A stretch of 64,000 bases of DNA from Herbaspirillum huttiense (GCF_004367745.1 NZ_CP037993.1:4526001-4590000); one strand, 5' to 3'; positions 8,407-18,359 are shown, counted from the first letter of the stretch. The notes: generated by a model from the sequence alone, not told the origin. Numbers and translations: made by a program.

Positions 8407-9777
8407 TCAGAGGGAGGCCAGGCCGGCGCCGAAGATGTCCAGTCCCTTGAACATCAGCGAACGCGGAATGGTCAGCGAAGGCATCACGCGCATGACGTTG
8501 GTGTAGCGGCCACACGGAATCATCAGCACGCCATGGCCGACCACGTAGTCCATGAGCTTGCCCAGCTTCTCGCGCGAGAGCGGTTCGCGGGTCTCGCGGT
8601 TCTCCACCAGCTCGATGCCGATCATCAGGCCGCGTCCGCGCACCTCGCCGATCCAGGGGCTGTTGAAGCTGCGAATGCGTTCCTGCGCTTCCAGGCCCAG
8701 GGCATGGGCGCGGTTGACCAGGTCCAGGCTCGGGTCTTGCAGGATGCTGATGTTGGTCAGCGCCACCGCTGCCGAGATCGAATTGGCGGCGAAGGTATTG
8801 GGCTGCGAACCATCAGGGATCTTGGCCGCGAGATCGGAACGCATCACCAGGCCGGCCATCGGCATGTCGCCGCCGATGCCCTTGCCGAAGGTCAGCATGT
8901 CGGGCTTCACGCCCGAATGTTCCACCGCCCACATCTTGCCGGTGCGGCCGGCACCGGCCTGGACTTCATCGACAATCAGCAGCGCGCCGCTGCGGTCGCA
9001 GGCCTTGCGCAGGATCTGCAGGAACTCCGGCGACGGCGGCACATAGCCGCCCTCGCCCTGCACCGGCTCGACGATCACGGCCGCCACATCATCGGCGGCG
9101 GTGTAGGGAGTGTTGAGCAGGTAATCGACGTATTCACCGGCGATCTGCTCGGCGCTCTTGTTGCTGGTGTCGAAGGGGAAACGGTAGGCGTAGGGATACG
9201 GTGCGTGGATCACGCCGCCCATGAAGGGACCGAAGCCCTTGCGGTAGGCGGTGCCGGTGGTGAGCGCATTGGAGGCATTCCAGATGCCGTGATAGCCGCC
9301 GTGGAAGGCGATGATCTGGTGACGGCCGGTGACGCGCTTGGCGAACTTCACGGCGGCTTCCAGCGCATCGCTGCCACCCTGGGTGAAGAAGGTGATGCAG
9401 TCGCCGCGCAGGCCCTCGGGCATGATCTCCGAGATCTTGGCGGCCAGCTCGGTACGCTTGGAGCTGTTGACTTCCATCGAGTGCATCAGCGATCCGGATT
9501 GCTCACGGATCGCTTCCACCACGCGCGGATTGCAGCGCCCGACGCTGCTCACGCCGACGCCGGCGGAGAGGTCGATGAAGGTATTGCCGTCCGGGTCCTT
9601 GAAGGTCACGCCGAAGGCCTGGTCCATGGCGATGGGCATGCGGCCGCCGCCACGTGCCATCGACTCGGTGCGTGCCGACAGTTCCAGCGCCGCTGCCGTC
9701 TTGGGGCCGGGATAGGTGGACGACACCATCTTGGGAGCGTCAGCAAAGTTGAGCGACTCCAGTTCTGCTTCAATCAT
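8407..9777 (-). CDS. Class III PLP-dependent aminotransferase (omega/GABA-type)
   Basis: A 456-residue fold-type I aminotransferase of subgroup II (acetylornithine/4-aminobutyrate/omega-amine group). The PLP lysine is Lys299 in TFGKGIGGD. Asp270 in IVDEVQAG contacts the pyridine nitrogen, and the TQGGSDALE loop (about 132-140) binds phosphate. The ATG at 9777 is used, not the in-frame ATG at 9885, because the family N-terminus begins here and AAGGTAAG precedes it. The amine donor cannot be named from sequence. It heads the DUF1329-DUF1302-MMPL-YCF48 run and has a shared regulatory element about 142 bp upstream. Confidence 0.85.
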   Translation of the reverse strand: MIEAELESLNFADAPKMVSSTYPGPKTAAALELSARTESMARGGGRMPIAMDQAFGVTFKDPDGNTFIDLSAGVGVSSVGRCNPRVVEAIREQSGSLMHSMEVNSSKRTELAAKISEIMPEGLRGDCITFFTQGGSDALEAAVKFAKRVTGRHQIIAFHGGYHGIWNASNALTTGTAYRKGFGPFMGGVIHAPYPYAYRFPFDTSNKSAEQIAGEYVDYLLNTPYTAADDVAAVIVEPVQGEGGYVPPSPEFLQILRKACDRSGALLIVDEVQAGAGRTGKMWAVEHSGVKPDMLTFGKGIGGDMPMAGLVMRSDLAAKIPDGSQPNTFAANSISAAVALTNISILQDPSLDLVNRAHALGLEAQERIRSFNSPWIGEVRGRGLMIGIELVENRETREPLSREKLGKLMDYVVGHGVLMIPCGRYTNVMRVMPSLTIPRSLMFKGLDIFGAGLASL

Positions 9778-9892
9778 AAACTTACCTTTCAAGACCGTTT
9801 TCAAGAGAGTGTTCGCCTGCGCAGCGGCAAGCGATTGACCGGGAACAGCGCCGCCCGCAACGCCTTGCTGGCGAGCTTGCGGCATGACACGA

Positions 9893-9935
9893 TTAAAACC
9901 CTTGCACCGGGCAAGCCATTAGCCCAAATGAGCAA
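9893..9935 (-). promoter_or_regulatory. Predicted activator-dependent promoter, copy A (aminotransferase operon)
   Basis: On the minus strand the 17-mer TTGCTCATTTGGGCTAA (9919-9935) is followed, 23 bp after TTGGGC, by a -10-like TTTTAA (9893-9898; TTTAAT one base over). The 17-mer is identical to copy C at 23240 and similar to copies B and D. The place where a -35 hexamer should lie is the end of the element itself, as in class II activator promoters. It would give a leader of about 110 nt. The rest of the 381-bp gap (9778-10158) shows only the terminator of the chemoreceptor gene. Confidence 0.6.
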
Positions 9936-10022
9936 GTCATCGCGCAGCGTGATGCGGGGACGGAAATAATTTGCACAGGCGCGCTCCCGCCTTGCGGGAG
10001 GCTGACGGACGGCTGACGAGCG

Positions 10023-10050
10023 AGAAAAAAATGGCGGCCGGAGCCGCCAT
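10023..10050 (-). terminator. Rho-independent terminator of the chemoreceptor/ten-gene run
   Basis: On the minus strand, ATGGCGGC, a four-base loop and GCCGCCAT are followed by a run of seven T. It lies about 110 bp after the chemoreceptor stop and separates the ten-gene run from the aminotransferase promoter. Confidence 0.8.
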
Positions 10051-10158
10051 CAAGGATGCTGCCAGGCACCAGAACACACAACGATGTACAGAAAGACGTA
10101 CCGGATTACGGGCAGAAGAACGTACGGAAACCACGCCCGAAAAAAGAAGGAGAAACCG

Positions 10159-11766
10159 TTACCCCAGCGGCAAGGCCAGCGACGGAGGCGACTGCGATGC
10201 ATGAAGCAACTGCGCGCCCTCCGCAATCCTGAACACCGACACCGTCCCCAGCAGGTTGCCTGCCTGCTGGCGCAGGCTCTCGCTGGCGGCCGCGCTTTGT
10301 TCGACCAGGGCGGCGTTCTGCTGCAGGGCATCGTCCAGTTGCCGGATGGCACCCTCGACTTCGGCGATGTCTGCGCTCTGGGTCACGCTGGCCTCGCTGA
10401 TCTGGGCCACGATGGCCGAGACGCTGCGCACCGCCGCCACGATGTCCTGCATGGTCTGCCCGGCACGGTCCACCAGGCGCGCGCCGGTCTGGATGCGCGC
10501 TACCGATTCATGGATCAGGGCCTTGGTCTCGCGTGCGGCCAATGAACTGCGCTGGGCCAGTGAGCGCACCTCGGTGGCCACCACCGCAAAGCCGCGCCCC
10601 TGCTCCCCGGCGCGCGCCGCTTCCACGGCTGCATTCAAGGCCAGGATATTGGTCTGGAAGGCGATGCCATCGATGGTGCCGACGATCTCCGAGATGCGCT
10701 GCGAACTGTCCTCGATGCCGCGCATGGTCTGCACCACTTCCTGCACCACCTCTCCTCCCTGCAGCGCCACCGTACTGGCCTGCCGCGCGGTGCCGCTGGC
10801 CTGGCGGGCATCCTCGGCATTCTTCTGCACCGTGGCACTGAGTTCATTCATGGTGGCTGCCGTCTCTTCCAGCGCGGCGGCCTGGGCTTCGGTGCGGGTG
10901 GAGAGATCGGCATTGCCGGCGGCGATCTGCACGCTGGCCGTGGCCACGTGTTCGGCTTCGCGCCGCACGCCTGCCACGATGCCGACCAGTGCCTGCTGCA
11001 TGCGCTGCATGGCAGTGAGCAACTGGCTGATCTCGTCGCGGCCGCTGACCGTGATCTCCTGATCCAGCGCGCCTTCGGCAATGCGATGCGCAGCCTGTAC
11101 CGCACGCCGCAGCGGTCCGGCAATTCCACCAATGAGCAAGCGCGCCAGTACCAGCGTGCCGAGCAGCGCGGCCACACTGACTGCGATGAGCGCGTGCCGG
11201 GCGGAGACGAAGGCTTGCTGGCCATCGGCTACCGAGGCCGCCGATTCCTGCGCCACCGAATCGCTGATGAACTTGAGGATGCCGGCCATCTGCTCGTAAG
11301 GCGCGGCACTGTCGGCCGCCAGCAGCAGCGCCTCGGCCGACTGCCCGGCAGCAGCCAGCGCCACCGCCTTCTCGGCCAGGGCGCGATAGGCCTGCCAGCT
11401 GGCGCTCAGTTGGCGGCTGGTGGCGCGTTCGTCATCATTGCTGGCGAAGTCGACCAGGATCTTGAGATACCTCTCTGCATAGGCCAGGCCCTCGCGCCGC
11501 GCCTGGGCGGCCGCCGTGCCGCCACTGCCATCATCGGCCAGCAGGGCCAGCGTCACGCCCATGCGGTATTGCGCCATGCCGATGCGTATGCCCGAGACCG
11601 ATTCCATGGCCGGCACGTTGATGCTGCCGAGCTGCTCGACCTGGCGGTTGATATGGCTCATGCGGCCATAGGAAAACAGCGCCATGCCGATCAGCATCAG
11701 CAACAGCAGCACGAAGGCCAGCCGCAGCCGGGCCGCAATGCTCAATGCAGCGAGCGCCTGCCTCAT
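10159..11766 (-). CDS. Methyl-accepting chemotaxis protein (4HB type)
   Basis: A 535-residue transmembrane chemoreceptor. TM1 is near residues 13-33, followed by a four-helix-bundle-like periplasmic domain of about 150 residues. TM2 is near 190-210, a HAMP domain near 212-265, and the long signalling hairpin has the conserved tip ([21 protein letters not shown], first residues) that binds CheA/CheW. The C-terminus has no NWETF-like CheR/CheB docking peptide. It is the last gene of the minus-strand catabolic run, 26 bp after the aldehyde dehydrogenase, so it may sense the pathway's substrate or product. Confidence 0.9.
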   Translation of the reverse strand: MRQALAALSIAARLRLAFVLLLLMLIGMALFSYGRMSHINRQVEQLGSINVPAMESVSGIRIGMAQYRMGVTLALLADDGSGGTAAAQARREGLAYAERYLKILVDFASNDDERATSRQLSASWQAYRALAEKAVALAAAGQSAEALLLAADSAAPYEQMAGILKFISDSVAQESAASVADGQQAFVSARHALIAVSVAALLGTLVLARLLIGGIAGPLRRAVQAAHRIAEGALDQEITVSGRDEISQLLTAMQRMQQALVGIVAGVRREAEHVATASVQIAAGNADLSTRTEAQAAALEETAATMNELSATVQKNAEDARQASGTARQASTVALQGGEVVQEVVQTMRGIEDSSQRISEIVGTIDGIAFQTNILALNAAVEAARAGEQGRGFAVVATEVRSLAQRSSLAARETKALIHESVARIQTGARLVDRAGQTMQDIVAAVRSVSAIVAQISEASVTQSADIAEVEGAIRQLDDALQQNAALVEQSAAASESLRQQAGNLLGTVSVFRIAEGAQLLHASQSPPSLALPLG

Positions 11767-11792
11767 CGTTACTCCCCTGGGTGGTGGATGGC

Positions 11793-13235
11793 TCAGCCGG
11801 GTACGTGGCTGATCTGGCTGATCATCTTGGTGACCAGGAAGCTGTCGAAGCTCTCGGTGCCGCCTTCGCTGCCGAAGCCGCTTTCACCGATACCGCCGAA
11901 GGGCAGCTCGGGATGCGCCATGCCGGAATGGTTGATGTTGACCATGCCGGCCTGCAAGCCGCTGGCCACCTCGTGCGCCGTGGCCAGCGACTGCGTGAAG
12001 ACGTAGGAGGCCAGGCCCAGGGGCAGCGCATTGGCCATGGCCAGGGCCTGCGCGGTATGGGCGAAGGGCGTGACGGCGGCCACCGGGCCGAAGGGCTCTT
12101 CCTGCATCACGCGGGCCGTCGGCGGCACATCGGCCAGCAGCGTGGGCGCATGGAAGTGGCCGCGCTCACCGATGCGCCGGCCCCCCGTGACCAGTTGCGC
12201 GCCCTGGCTCACGGCGTCTTCGATCAGGCCATGTACCGCGTCGAAGCGGCGGCCATGGATCAGCGGCCCCATCTGCACACCGGCTTCAAGACCCGAACCG
12301 ACTTTCACCTGCTGCAGGGCATCGGCCAGGGCCACCACGAAGCGGTCGTAAATGCGCTGGTGAACAAAAAAGCGCGACGGCGATACGCAGACCTGGCCGG
12401 CGTTACGAATCTTCAGTCGCGCCAGCAGGCGCGCGGCCGCGTCCACCTCGGCATCGTCAAACACCAGTACTGGCGCGTGCCCGCCCAGCTCCATGCTCAT
12501 GCGCTTCATATGCAGCGCAGCCTGGGCGGCCAGCTGGCTGCCCACGGGAATGGAGCCAGTGAAGGAAATGGACCGCACCACGGGCGAGGCGATCAGCTGC
12601 CGCGAGATCTCCGACGACACCCCCCAGACGATATTGAAGACGCCCGCCGGCACGCCCGCATCATGAAACAGCTGTGCCATCAGCACGATGGCGGCGGGCG
12701 ATTCCGAGGGTCCCTTCAACACCACCGTACAGCCTGCCGCCATGGCCGCTGCCACCTTCTTCATGGCCTGCCCGAACGGGAAATTCCATGGACTGATGGC
12801 CGCGCACACCCCGACCGGTTCGCGCACCACCAGCTGTCGCACCTCGGGATGGCGCGCGCCGACCACGCGGCCATACAGGCGGCGGCCTTCCTCGGCGTGC
12901 CAGTCGAGGTGCTCGGCGGCATTGAGGATCTCGGCGACGGCGTCGGCCAGCGGCTTGCCGTTGTCCATGGTGATGGCCGGGGCCATCGCCTGCGCGCGTT
13001 CACGCGTGAGCGCGGCGGCGCGGCGCAGGATGTCGGACCGCTCCAGCGGCGAGACCTTGCGCCACTGCTGGAAAGCGGCATGGGCGGCCTGGATGGCCTC
13101 CTCGATATCGCCGGCCTCGGCCCAGGGCAGGCGCCCCAGTACCTCACCCGTGGCAGGATCGCGCACTTCCTGGTAGCGGCGGCCGTCGAGGCCATGGAAA
13201 CGTCCGTTGATGTAGAGCTGCAGGTCGGGATACAT
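11793..13235 (-). CDS. NAD(P)-dependent aldehyde dehydrogenase
   Basis: A 480-residue ALDH-superfamily enzyme oxidising an aldehyde to its acid. Catalytic Cys283 is in [11 protein letters not shown], the general base Glu249 in MELGGHAP, the oxyanion Asn151 in SPWNF and cofactor Lys174 in VVLKGPSE. Overall it is closest in style to succinate-semialdehyde and related aromatic/aliphatic aldehyde dehydrogenases. It follows the FAD monooxygenase by 75 bp and precedes the chemoreceptor by 26 bp. The likely job is to oxidise an aldehyde made by the ThDP decarboxylase or a ring-cleavage step; this is inference. Confidence 0.88.
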   Translation of the reverse strand: MYPDLQLYINGRFHGLDGRRYQEVRDPATGEVLGRLPWAEAGDIEEAIQAAHAAFQQWRKVSPLERSDILRRAAALTRERAQAMAPAITMDNGKPLADAVAEILNAAEHLDWHAEEGRRLYGRVVGARHPEVRQLVVREPVGVCAAISPWNFPFGQAMKKVAAAMAAGCTVVLKGPSESPAAIVLMAQLFHDAGVPAGVFNIVWGVSSEISRQLIASPVVRSISFTGSIPVGSQLAAQAALHMKRMSMELGGHAPVLVFDDAEVDAAARLLARLKIRNAGQVCVSPSRFFVHQRIYDRFVVALADALQQVKVGSGLEAGVQMGPLIHGRRFDAVHGLIEDAVSQGAQLVTGGRRIGERGHFHAPTLLADVPPTARVMQEEPFGPVAAVTPFAHTAQALAMANALPLGLASYVFTQSLATAHEVASGLQAGMVNINHSGMAHPELPFGGIGESGFGSEGGTESFDSFLVTKMISQISHVPG

Positions 13236-13310
13236 GGGTCACCTTGAAGAGGAAAAGACCGGTACGCGCACGGCATACCGTCTGCAATGCAGAAACAGGA
13301 GCCGCTTGCG

Positions 13311-14921
13311 TCAGCAGGCCACGCGGTCGAGGAAGAGCTGCATCACCGCAGGCGCATCGTCGGCGCGGCCGGCGGCGGCGATGAAACGGTCGGGACGCAG
13401 GAGCACCCAGTCCACGCCCTTTTCCTTGAACCAGGCATTGAGCTTGTTCTCATGGTCCTGGATCACCGTGCCGGAGCCGGTCAGCGGCACGCCGCGCGCG
13501 CCGCTGCGCGAGCGCACGCCCTGCAGGTAATCACAGCCGAAGGCCTGCATGCGGCGGCGCAGATCAGGATCGACGGTCGCTGCAGGCAGCACGTCACAGC
13601 GCCAGCTCAGCAGCGTGAAGCGGCTGCCGCACAGGTCATCGAGCCGCATCACCTCGCCCTCGCCGGTTTCCACCAGCGATTGCAGGAACATGCGTCCGAC
13701 CAGGTCATCGCGATTGCGCGGGTCGCCCTGCATCACGGCCTGGCTGTGGAAGCTGGGCATGGGCTTGAATTTCATCTGCAGCACGTAGTCGCGCACGCGC
13801 GGGATATCCTTGATGGCCAGGAAGAACTTGTCGCGGCACCAGGCCAGCAGGCGGTTCTTCTGCGACAGCACCGCACCGAACAGGTCGGCCAGGTCGATCA
13901 TGGCCTTGACGTGGGCATGACGCTCGTCGTGATAGCTGGCCAGCAGTGCGGGCTTCATCCGGCCCTGCAGCACCCAGGCCAGTTTCCAGGCCAGGTTGAA
14001 GGCATCGCGCAAGCCGGCATTCAAGCCCTGCCCGATCCACGGCGGCGTGATGTGGGCGGCGTCGCCGGCCAGGCAGATGCGGCCGCACACCAGCGAGCCG
14101 GCCACGCGCGAATTGTGGGTGTAGACCCGGGCACGGATGATGTTGAGCGCATCGACATCGGCCACGTGTTCGCGCAACAACTCGCGCACCTTGGCCGGGG
14201 CCAGCATCTGTTCGCCATCCTCGCCGGGGAACAGCATGAACTCCCAGCGCCGCACGCCATAGGGCAGCGCCAGGCACACATAGGGGCGCTGCGGTTCGCA
14301 ATGCAGGGCGGTGTAGGGCGCATCCAGCGGATCGCCATCGCACTCGATCACCACCCACTTGGCAGGATGGGTCTTGCCCTCGTAGGGCAGCTTGAGGATT
14401 TTCTCGCGCACGGTGCTGCGGCCGCCATCGCAGCCCACGGCATACTGCGCGGCCAGGTAGCTCTGCATGCCATGCGCATCGCTGATGGTGGCCAGCACGC
14501 CCCGCTCGTCCTGCACCAGGTCCAGCAGCTCCACGCCCGAGCGCAGCTCCACATGCGGGAAGCGCTGCAGTCCCTGGCGCAGCGTGGCCTCGCCCAGCGG
14601 CTGCGAGAACAGGTTGCGGCGATACCAGCCGAATTCGCGCGTGGTCGGCTGGATCTCGGCGAAACAGCGGCGGTCGGCGGTGTACATGCGCATGGGCACG
14701 TTCTGGATCACGTCGCGCACGATGGCGTCGGCCATGCCGGCGGACTGGAAGGTGCGCAGCGCTTCGTCATCGATGCCCACTGCGCGCGGATAATCCAGCA
14801 CGTCCAGGTTGCGCTCGATGATGAGCGTGGAGATGCCATAGGTACCCAGCAGATTGGCCAGCGTCACCCCGACCGGGCCGGCACCGATGATGAGCACCTG
14901 GGCCTGGACCGCTGTACTCAT
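13311..14921 (-). CDS. FAD-dependent aromatic monooxygenase, MhpA-like
   Basis: A 536-residue group A flavoprotein hydroxylase resembling 3-(3-hydroxyphenyl)propionate hydroxylase (MhpA). The dinucleotide motif GAGPVG starts at residue 13. The DG motif (GCDGGRSTVRE, about 160) and the GD motif (CLAGDAAHITPP, about 285) contact NADPH and FAD ribose. These enzymes hydroxylate a phenolic ring next to an existing OH. Its start overlaps the stop of the NIPSNAP gene by four bases (ATGA), so translation is coupled. MhpA itself is about 554 residues and normally sits with ring-cleavage genes; here the VOC gene is the only such candidate. Confidence 0.85.
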   Translation of the reverse strand: MSTAVQAQVLIIGAGPVGVTLANLLGTYGISTLIIERNLDVLDYPRAVGIDDEALRTFQSAGMADAIVRDVIQNVPMRMYTADRRCFAEIQPTTREFGWYRRNLFSQPLGEATLRQGLQRFPHVELRSGVELLDLVQDERGVLATISDAHGMQSYLAAQYAVGCDGGRSTVREKILKLPYEGKTHPAKWVVIECDGDPLDAPYTALHCEPQRPYVCLALPYGVRRWEFMLFPGEDGEQMLAPAKVRELLREHVADVDALNIIRARVYTHNSRVAGSLVCGRICLAGDAAHITPPWIGQGLNAGLRDAFNLAWKLAWVLQGRMKPALLASYHDERHAHVKAMIDLADLFGAVLSQKNRLLAWCRDKFFLAIKDIPRVRDYVLQMKFKPMPSFHSQAVMQGDPRNRDDLVGRMFLQSLVETGEGEVMRLDDLCGSRFTLLSWRCDVLPAATVDPDLRRRMQAFGCDYLQGVRSRSGARGVPLTGSGTVIQDHENKLNAWFKEKGVDWVLLRPDRFIAAAGRADDAPAVMQLFLDRVAC

Positions 14922-15256
14922 GCGGCACTCCCGGCATGCGCCGCCGCTGCGGCCGGTTCGGGCGCGCTGGTGAGCAGGCGGCTTTCCTGTTGCACCAGCA
15001 GGCCGCGCACCTGCTTGCGGAATTCGGCGAAATCGGGATCGGCCAGCAGTGCCGTACGGCGGCGTGCGCGGTCTTCCAGGCTGTCAAAGGCCCAGTGGTA
15101 GACCAGCTGGTTGAGGTCGCCGCTCTCCGGAATCATCATCGCCACCAGATGGCCCAGCAGGCGGACCTGGTGCGCGCGGCCGCATTCGTTGTAGATGCGG
15201 ACGTACTCGCGCACGCCGCCGGGCACCATGGTGTAGGTGCGCAGTTCATGGATCAT
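14918..15256 (-). CDS. NIPSNAP family protein
   Basis: A 112-residue ferredoxin-like, alpha-beta barrel-type protein of the NIPSNAP family. It begins MIHELRTYTMVPGGVREY and carries the family's conserved aromatic HWAFDSLEDR region. The ATG at 15256 is used because GGGGAGAAGA precedes it; a longer frame to 15370 runs into the hydrolase gene. It overlaps both neighbours by four bases (ATGA at each junction), showing tight coupling between hydrolase and monooxygenase. The molecular role of bacterial NIPSNAP proteins is not established; small-molecule binding or an auxiliary monooxygenase-like role is possible. Confidence 0.8.
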   Translation of the reverse strand: MIHELRTYTMVPGGVREYVRIYNECGRAHQVRLLGHLVAMMIPESGDLNQLVYHWAFDSLEDRARRRTALLADPDFAEFRKQVRGLLVQQESRLLTSAPEPAAAAAHAGSAA

Positions 15257-16122
15257 GATGTCTTCTCCCCCTTGTCCTGTTGTTCTTGTTGCAGGAATTC
15301 CCGCACCGCCGTGGCGAAGGCTTCCGGCTGGTCGTCGTGGATGTAGTGGCCGGCATCGGCAATGGTGCAAGTGAGCACGCGCGCGTTGAGCTGGCGCATT
15401 TCCGCCGCGATGGCGGCCGACAGGTAGTCCGAACGTTCACCGCGCACCACCAGCGTCGGGCACGCCAGCGCCATGAGGTGCGGACGCAGGTCGACCACGC
15501 GCGTGATGTCGGGCATGAGGCGTGTGGCACTGATGCCGACGTGGTCATAGCGCCAGGTATAGCCGCCGTCCGCTGTGGGCTTGAGCATGTTGTCCAGGCG
15601 CTGCTGGCGCGCCTCTTCGGTCACGGTGGGACGCAGCGCGCGCATGAAGATGCTGGCTTCTTCCCAACTGCCGAAGTGACTCGGTGTAGTGGCCAGTTCG
15701 CGGCGGATGCGGCTGGCACCGGGGCTGTTCTCGAAAGCGCCGGGACCGGCATCCTCGATGACGAGGCGACGCACCTGCGACGGATGCCGCGCGGCATAGA
15801 CGATGGCATTGATGCCGCCCATGGAGTGGCCCAGCAGGTCGAACTGGCGCAGGCCCAGGCGTGCCACCAGTGCCTCCATGTCGGCCACGTAGGTATCGGT
15901 GTAGTAGTTGCAGCCCGGATCCCAATCGCTCTGGCCGCGCCCGCGCTGGTCCAGCGCGATGCAGCGGTAGCCGGACGGCAGGCGTTGCACCAGGTCGGCA
16001 AAGGTCTCGCCATAGCCACGGATGCCGTGCAGGAGCAGCAGGGGAAAGTCCTGCGGATCGCCCCATTCGGTGACGTGGAACTGCAAACCCGTGAGGGTCA
16101 GCGAATAATCTCGGCGCTGCAT
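15253..16122 (-). CDS. Alpha/beta hydrolase
   Basis: A 289-residue alpha/beta-hydrolase-fold enzyme. The nucleophile is Ser100 in the elbow GHSMGG, the acid is probably Asp232 (GERSDYLS), and the base is His259 (DAGHYIHDD). The oxyanion motif is LLLHGIRG. The family includes meta-cleavage product hydrolases (MhpC/BphD type), which fits a catabolic operon next to an MhpA-like hydroxylase, but esterase or lactonase activity is equally possible. Its stop overlaps the NIPSNAP start. The upstream DUF1185 gene ends 32 bp away. Confidence 0.85.
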   Translation of the reverse strand: MQRRDYSLTLTGLQFHVTEWGDPQDFPLLLLHGIRGYGETFADLVQRLPSGYRCIALDQRGRGQSDWDPGCNYYTDTYVADMEALVARLGLRQFDLLGHSMGGINAIVYAARHPSQVRRLVIEDAGPGAFENSPGASRIRRELATTPSHFGSWEEASIFMRALRPTVTEEARQQRLDNMLKPTADGGYTWRYDHVGISATRLMPDITRVVDLRPHLMALACPTLVVRGERSDYLSAAIAAEMRQLNARVLTCTIADAGHYIHDDQPEAFATAVREFLQQEQQDKGEKTS

Positions 16123-16154
16123 GATGGTCTCCCTGATCCTTGCGTGTGGCGACC

Positions 16155-16757
16155 TCAGACCAGGCCGTCCTGCCCCTTCACCTCGGAGGCCTTGAGGCCA
16201 CCCAGGCGGGCGTTCAGACGGCCACGGGTGGCGAAGGCCCAGATCACCACCACTTCATCGCGGTTGGGGCCGTCGTTGAACTGGGCGCTGACGGTGTCGT
16301 AGTGGGAGCGCACGTACAAGGCATCCTTGTGCGCCAGCGGGATGTCGATGATGGTGCCGGGACCGCCGCGCTTGCCGGTCGAGGGCACCCAGGACTTGGC
16401 ACCGCCCACGCCGTCGCGCACCGGATTGGCAGCCGGATTGGTGAGCAGCGCGTTGCCGTGTTCGTACTCGCCATCCACGCCCACCAGGCAAGCCTTGCCA
16501 TAACTCTCGATGGCCCGGCCCTGCGCGGCCTCGCGGATGCGGCGGGCGAATTCCTGGCCCAGCAGCGGCGAAGGATTGATCCACGAGGACAGGTCCTCGA
16601 CATACTTGCCGGCGAAGGGATTGTGCAGGCAGGCGGCGATGACGATCTTGCGCAGCGGCGCACCATCGGCGTCCTTGCCGCTCTCGCCGGCCAGGCTGTC
16701 TTCGATTTGCAGGTACCACTTGCGGATGTGGAAGTTCTCGAAATTGGGGGTCTTCAT
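16155..16757 (-). CDS. 'Amino acid synthesis' family protein (DUF1185)
   Basis: A 200-residue protein resembling the Pfam 'amino acid synthesis' (formerly DUF1185) family. It contains ACLHNPFAGKY, GKACLVGVDGEYEHGNALL and IIDIPLAHKDALYVRSHYDT, long polar stretches typical of the group. The ATG at 16757 has AAGGACA upstream and is preferred to the in-frame ATG at 16790. Despite the family name, no biochemical function is established. It lies between the VOC and hydrolase genes, and its presence in a degradative operon suggests a catabolic rather than biosynthetic role. Confidence 0.75.
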   Translation of the reverse strand: MKTPNFENFHIRKWYLQIEDSLAGESGKDADGAPLRKIVIAACLHNPFAGKYVEDLSSWINPSPLLGQEFARRIREAAQGRAIESYGKACLVGVDGEYEHGNALLTNPAANPVRDGVGGAKSWVPSTGKRGGPGTIIDIPLAHKDALYVRSHYDTVSAQFNDGPNRDEVVVIWAFATRGRLNARLGGLKASEVKGQDGLV

Positions 16758-16811
16758 CGGATGTCCTTGGAAAGAATCGATACGGTGCAATGGGGTGAAG
16801 CAGTGCCGGGC

Positions 16812-17297
16812 TTACAGCGGATCCAGATGGAAGCTGTCGCTGGGGGCGTTGTACTGGCCCAGCAGGCGCTTGCCTTCTTCGTCGTCGTGGGCGGTCTCGA
16901 AGAAGAATTCGAAACGGTGGCCATCCGGGTCGTGGAAGTAGATGCCATAGCCGACCTTGTGATCGGTGATCTTGAAGATCTCGATGCCCTTGGCCAGCAA
17001 CATGCCGTAGAGGCGGCGGAATTCCTCCATGTCGCCTTCCACCTCCAGGCCGTAGTGCTGCATGTTGACTTCGCCGCGCACGGCTTGAGCAGGTTCGTCC
17101 ACGCGGATGAGCGCAATGTCGTGGTGCTTCTTGCCGAAGGACAGGAACACCCAGCGCTCGGCGCGAGCCGTCACCGTCATGCCCAGCACGTCTTCGTACC
17201 AGGGAGCCGAACCATGCGGGTCCTTCACGAACAGGGCCAGGTGGGTGCGGCGGATGCGTGGCTTGATGGCCATGGCCGGGGTGGCAGTGGCGGACAT
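16812..17297 (-). CDS. VOC-superfamily (glyoxalase/extradiol dioxygenase-like) protein
   Basis: A 161-residue single-domain VOC protein. The candidate metal-binding triad is His19 (RRTHLALF), His81 (NMQHYGLEV) and Glu130 (GHRFEFFFE), the 2-His-1-carboxylate arrangement of extradiol dioxygenases and glyoxalases. It is short compared with two-domain BphC/MhpB enzymes (about 290-310), so ring cleavage would require a homodimeric one-domain type. As the only dioxygenase-like gene next to the MhpA-type hydroxylase, it is the best candidate for ring cleavage in this operon. That is inference. Confidence 0.78.
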   Translation of the reverse strand: MSATATPAMAIKPRIRRTHLALFVKDPHGSAPWYEDVLGMTVTARAERWVFLSFGKKHHDIALIRVDEPAQAVRGEVNMQHYGLEVEGDMEEFRRLYGMLLAKGIEIFKITDHKVGYGIYFHDPDGHRFEFFFETAHDDEEGKRLLGQYNAPSDSFHLDPL

Positions 17298-17321
17298 GAG
17301 GCCCTCCTTTGTCTGGTTGGT

Positions 17322-18359
17322 CTAGTCGATCGATTGCGGATGGGCATGCACCGGAGCCACGAAAGGCGTCCAGGCTACCGAGGTGATTTCGCTGAAGTCG
17401 CGCCATTCCTTGTACCAGCTGCGTCCGCCATCGGTGGAGCGCAGCAGGTAGCCGTACTTGGTGCCGGCAAACAGCAGTTGCGGATCGGAGGGATGGCCGC
17501 CGAAGGCCCATACCGTGGAATTGGGCGCGGTGTGCAGCACGCTGGGCTGCCAGCTCTGGCCGCGATCTTCGGAACGATAGATGCGGGTGCGCGTGCCGGG
17601 CGTGCCGTCGCCGATGGCCAGCAGCAGCTGATTGCCCTGCGGGTCCAGCGCCTGGATGGTGCGGGTGTAGTACATGCCGTCGAAGCGTTCCTTGGAGGCC
17701 TTGGCCGTGAAGCTGGCGGCATCGTCGGTGCTCTCGCAGACGGAGTTGACCGTCACCACCACATGCTTGACCGGCGCATCGGCGGTCGCGGGCAGCACGG
17801 TGATGGCGTGGATGTCGGAATTGTTGATGCCACGGCCCGGGGTATCGATGCGGGTCCAGGTATCGCCTTCATCATTGCTGCGCCAGGCACCGCCTTCTTC
17901 GACGCCGAACCAGACTTCCTGCGGCGCATCGGCGCGCACGAAGATGGTCAGGATGCGCGGCTTGTGCACGCCCGAGCAGAATTCCGGCAGCTCCACATCC
18001 AGCTGTTGCCACGACAGGCCGCCATCGCGCGAGCGATACATGCGGGCGCGTGAGGGTGCGCCGGTGCCGGCGAAGACCAGCTTGGGATTGCTCGGACTGA
18101 AGGCAATCGACCAGACGGTCTGCTCATCGGCCGGCGAAGCGATGCGCTTGAAATGGGCACCGCCGTCGGTGCTCAGGCAAATGCCGGCGTCGGCCCCCGC
18201 CAGTACGCGTGACGGATCCGAGGGATCGACGGCCAGGCTGCGTACCACGCCGTCGAATTCGATGGCTTCCTTCAGGCCCAGGCGGTGCCAGGTCGCACCA
18301 TTGTCGACGCTGCGCACGATGCCTTGGCCGGCCGTACCGACCAGGATGGTTCCTTGCAT
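17322..18359 (-). CDS. BNR/VPS10-like beta-propeller protein, probably cytoplasmic
   Basis: A 345-residue protein built of BNR/sortilin-like repeats (SVDNGATWHR, STDGGAHFKR, SRDGGLSWQQ, SNDEGDTWTR, SEDRGQSWQP, STDGGRSWYK). It has no signal peptide; the sequence starts MQGTILVGTAGQG and goes straight into the first blade. Similar genes are annotated as glycosidase- or neuraminidase-like, but the enzyme active-site residues of sialidases are not visible. It sits between the SDR-like and VOC genes in the operon. Unlike the exported YCF48 protein at 1685-2701 it appears to remain in the cytoplasm, perhaps as a scaffold or a sugar-lactone-type hydrolase. Confidence 0.7.
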   Translation of the reverse strand: MQGTILVGTAGQGIVRSVDNGATWHRLGLKEAIEFDGVVRSLAVDPSDPSRVLAGADAGICLSTDGGAHFKRIASPADEQTVWSIAFSPSNPKLVFAGTGAPSRARMYRSRDGGLSWQQLDVELPEFCSGVHKPRILTIFVRADAPQEVWFGVEEGGAWRSNDEGDTWTRIDTPGRGINNSDIHAITVLPATADAPVKHVVVTVNSVCESTDDAASFTAKASKERFDGMYYTRTIQALDPQGNQLLLAIGDGTPGTRTRIYRSEDRGQSWQPSVLHTAPNSTVWAFGGHPSDPQLLFAGTKYGYLLRSTDGGRSWYKEWRDFSEITSVAWTPFVAPVHAHPQSID

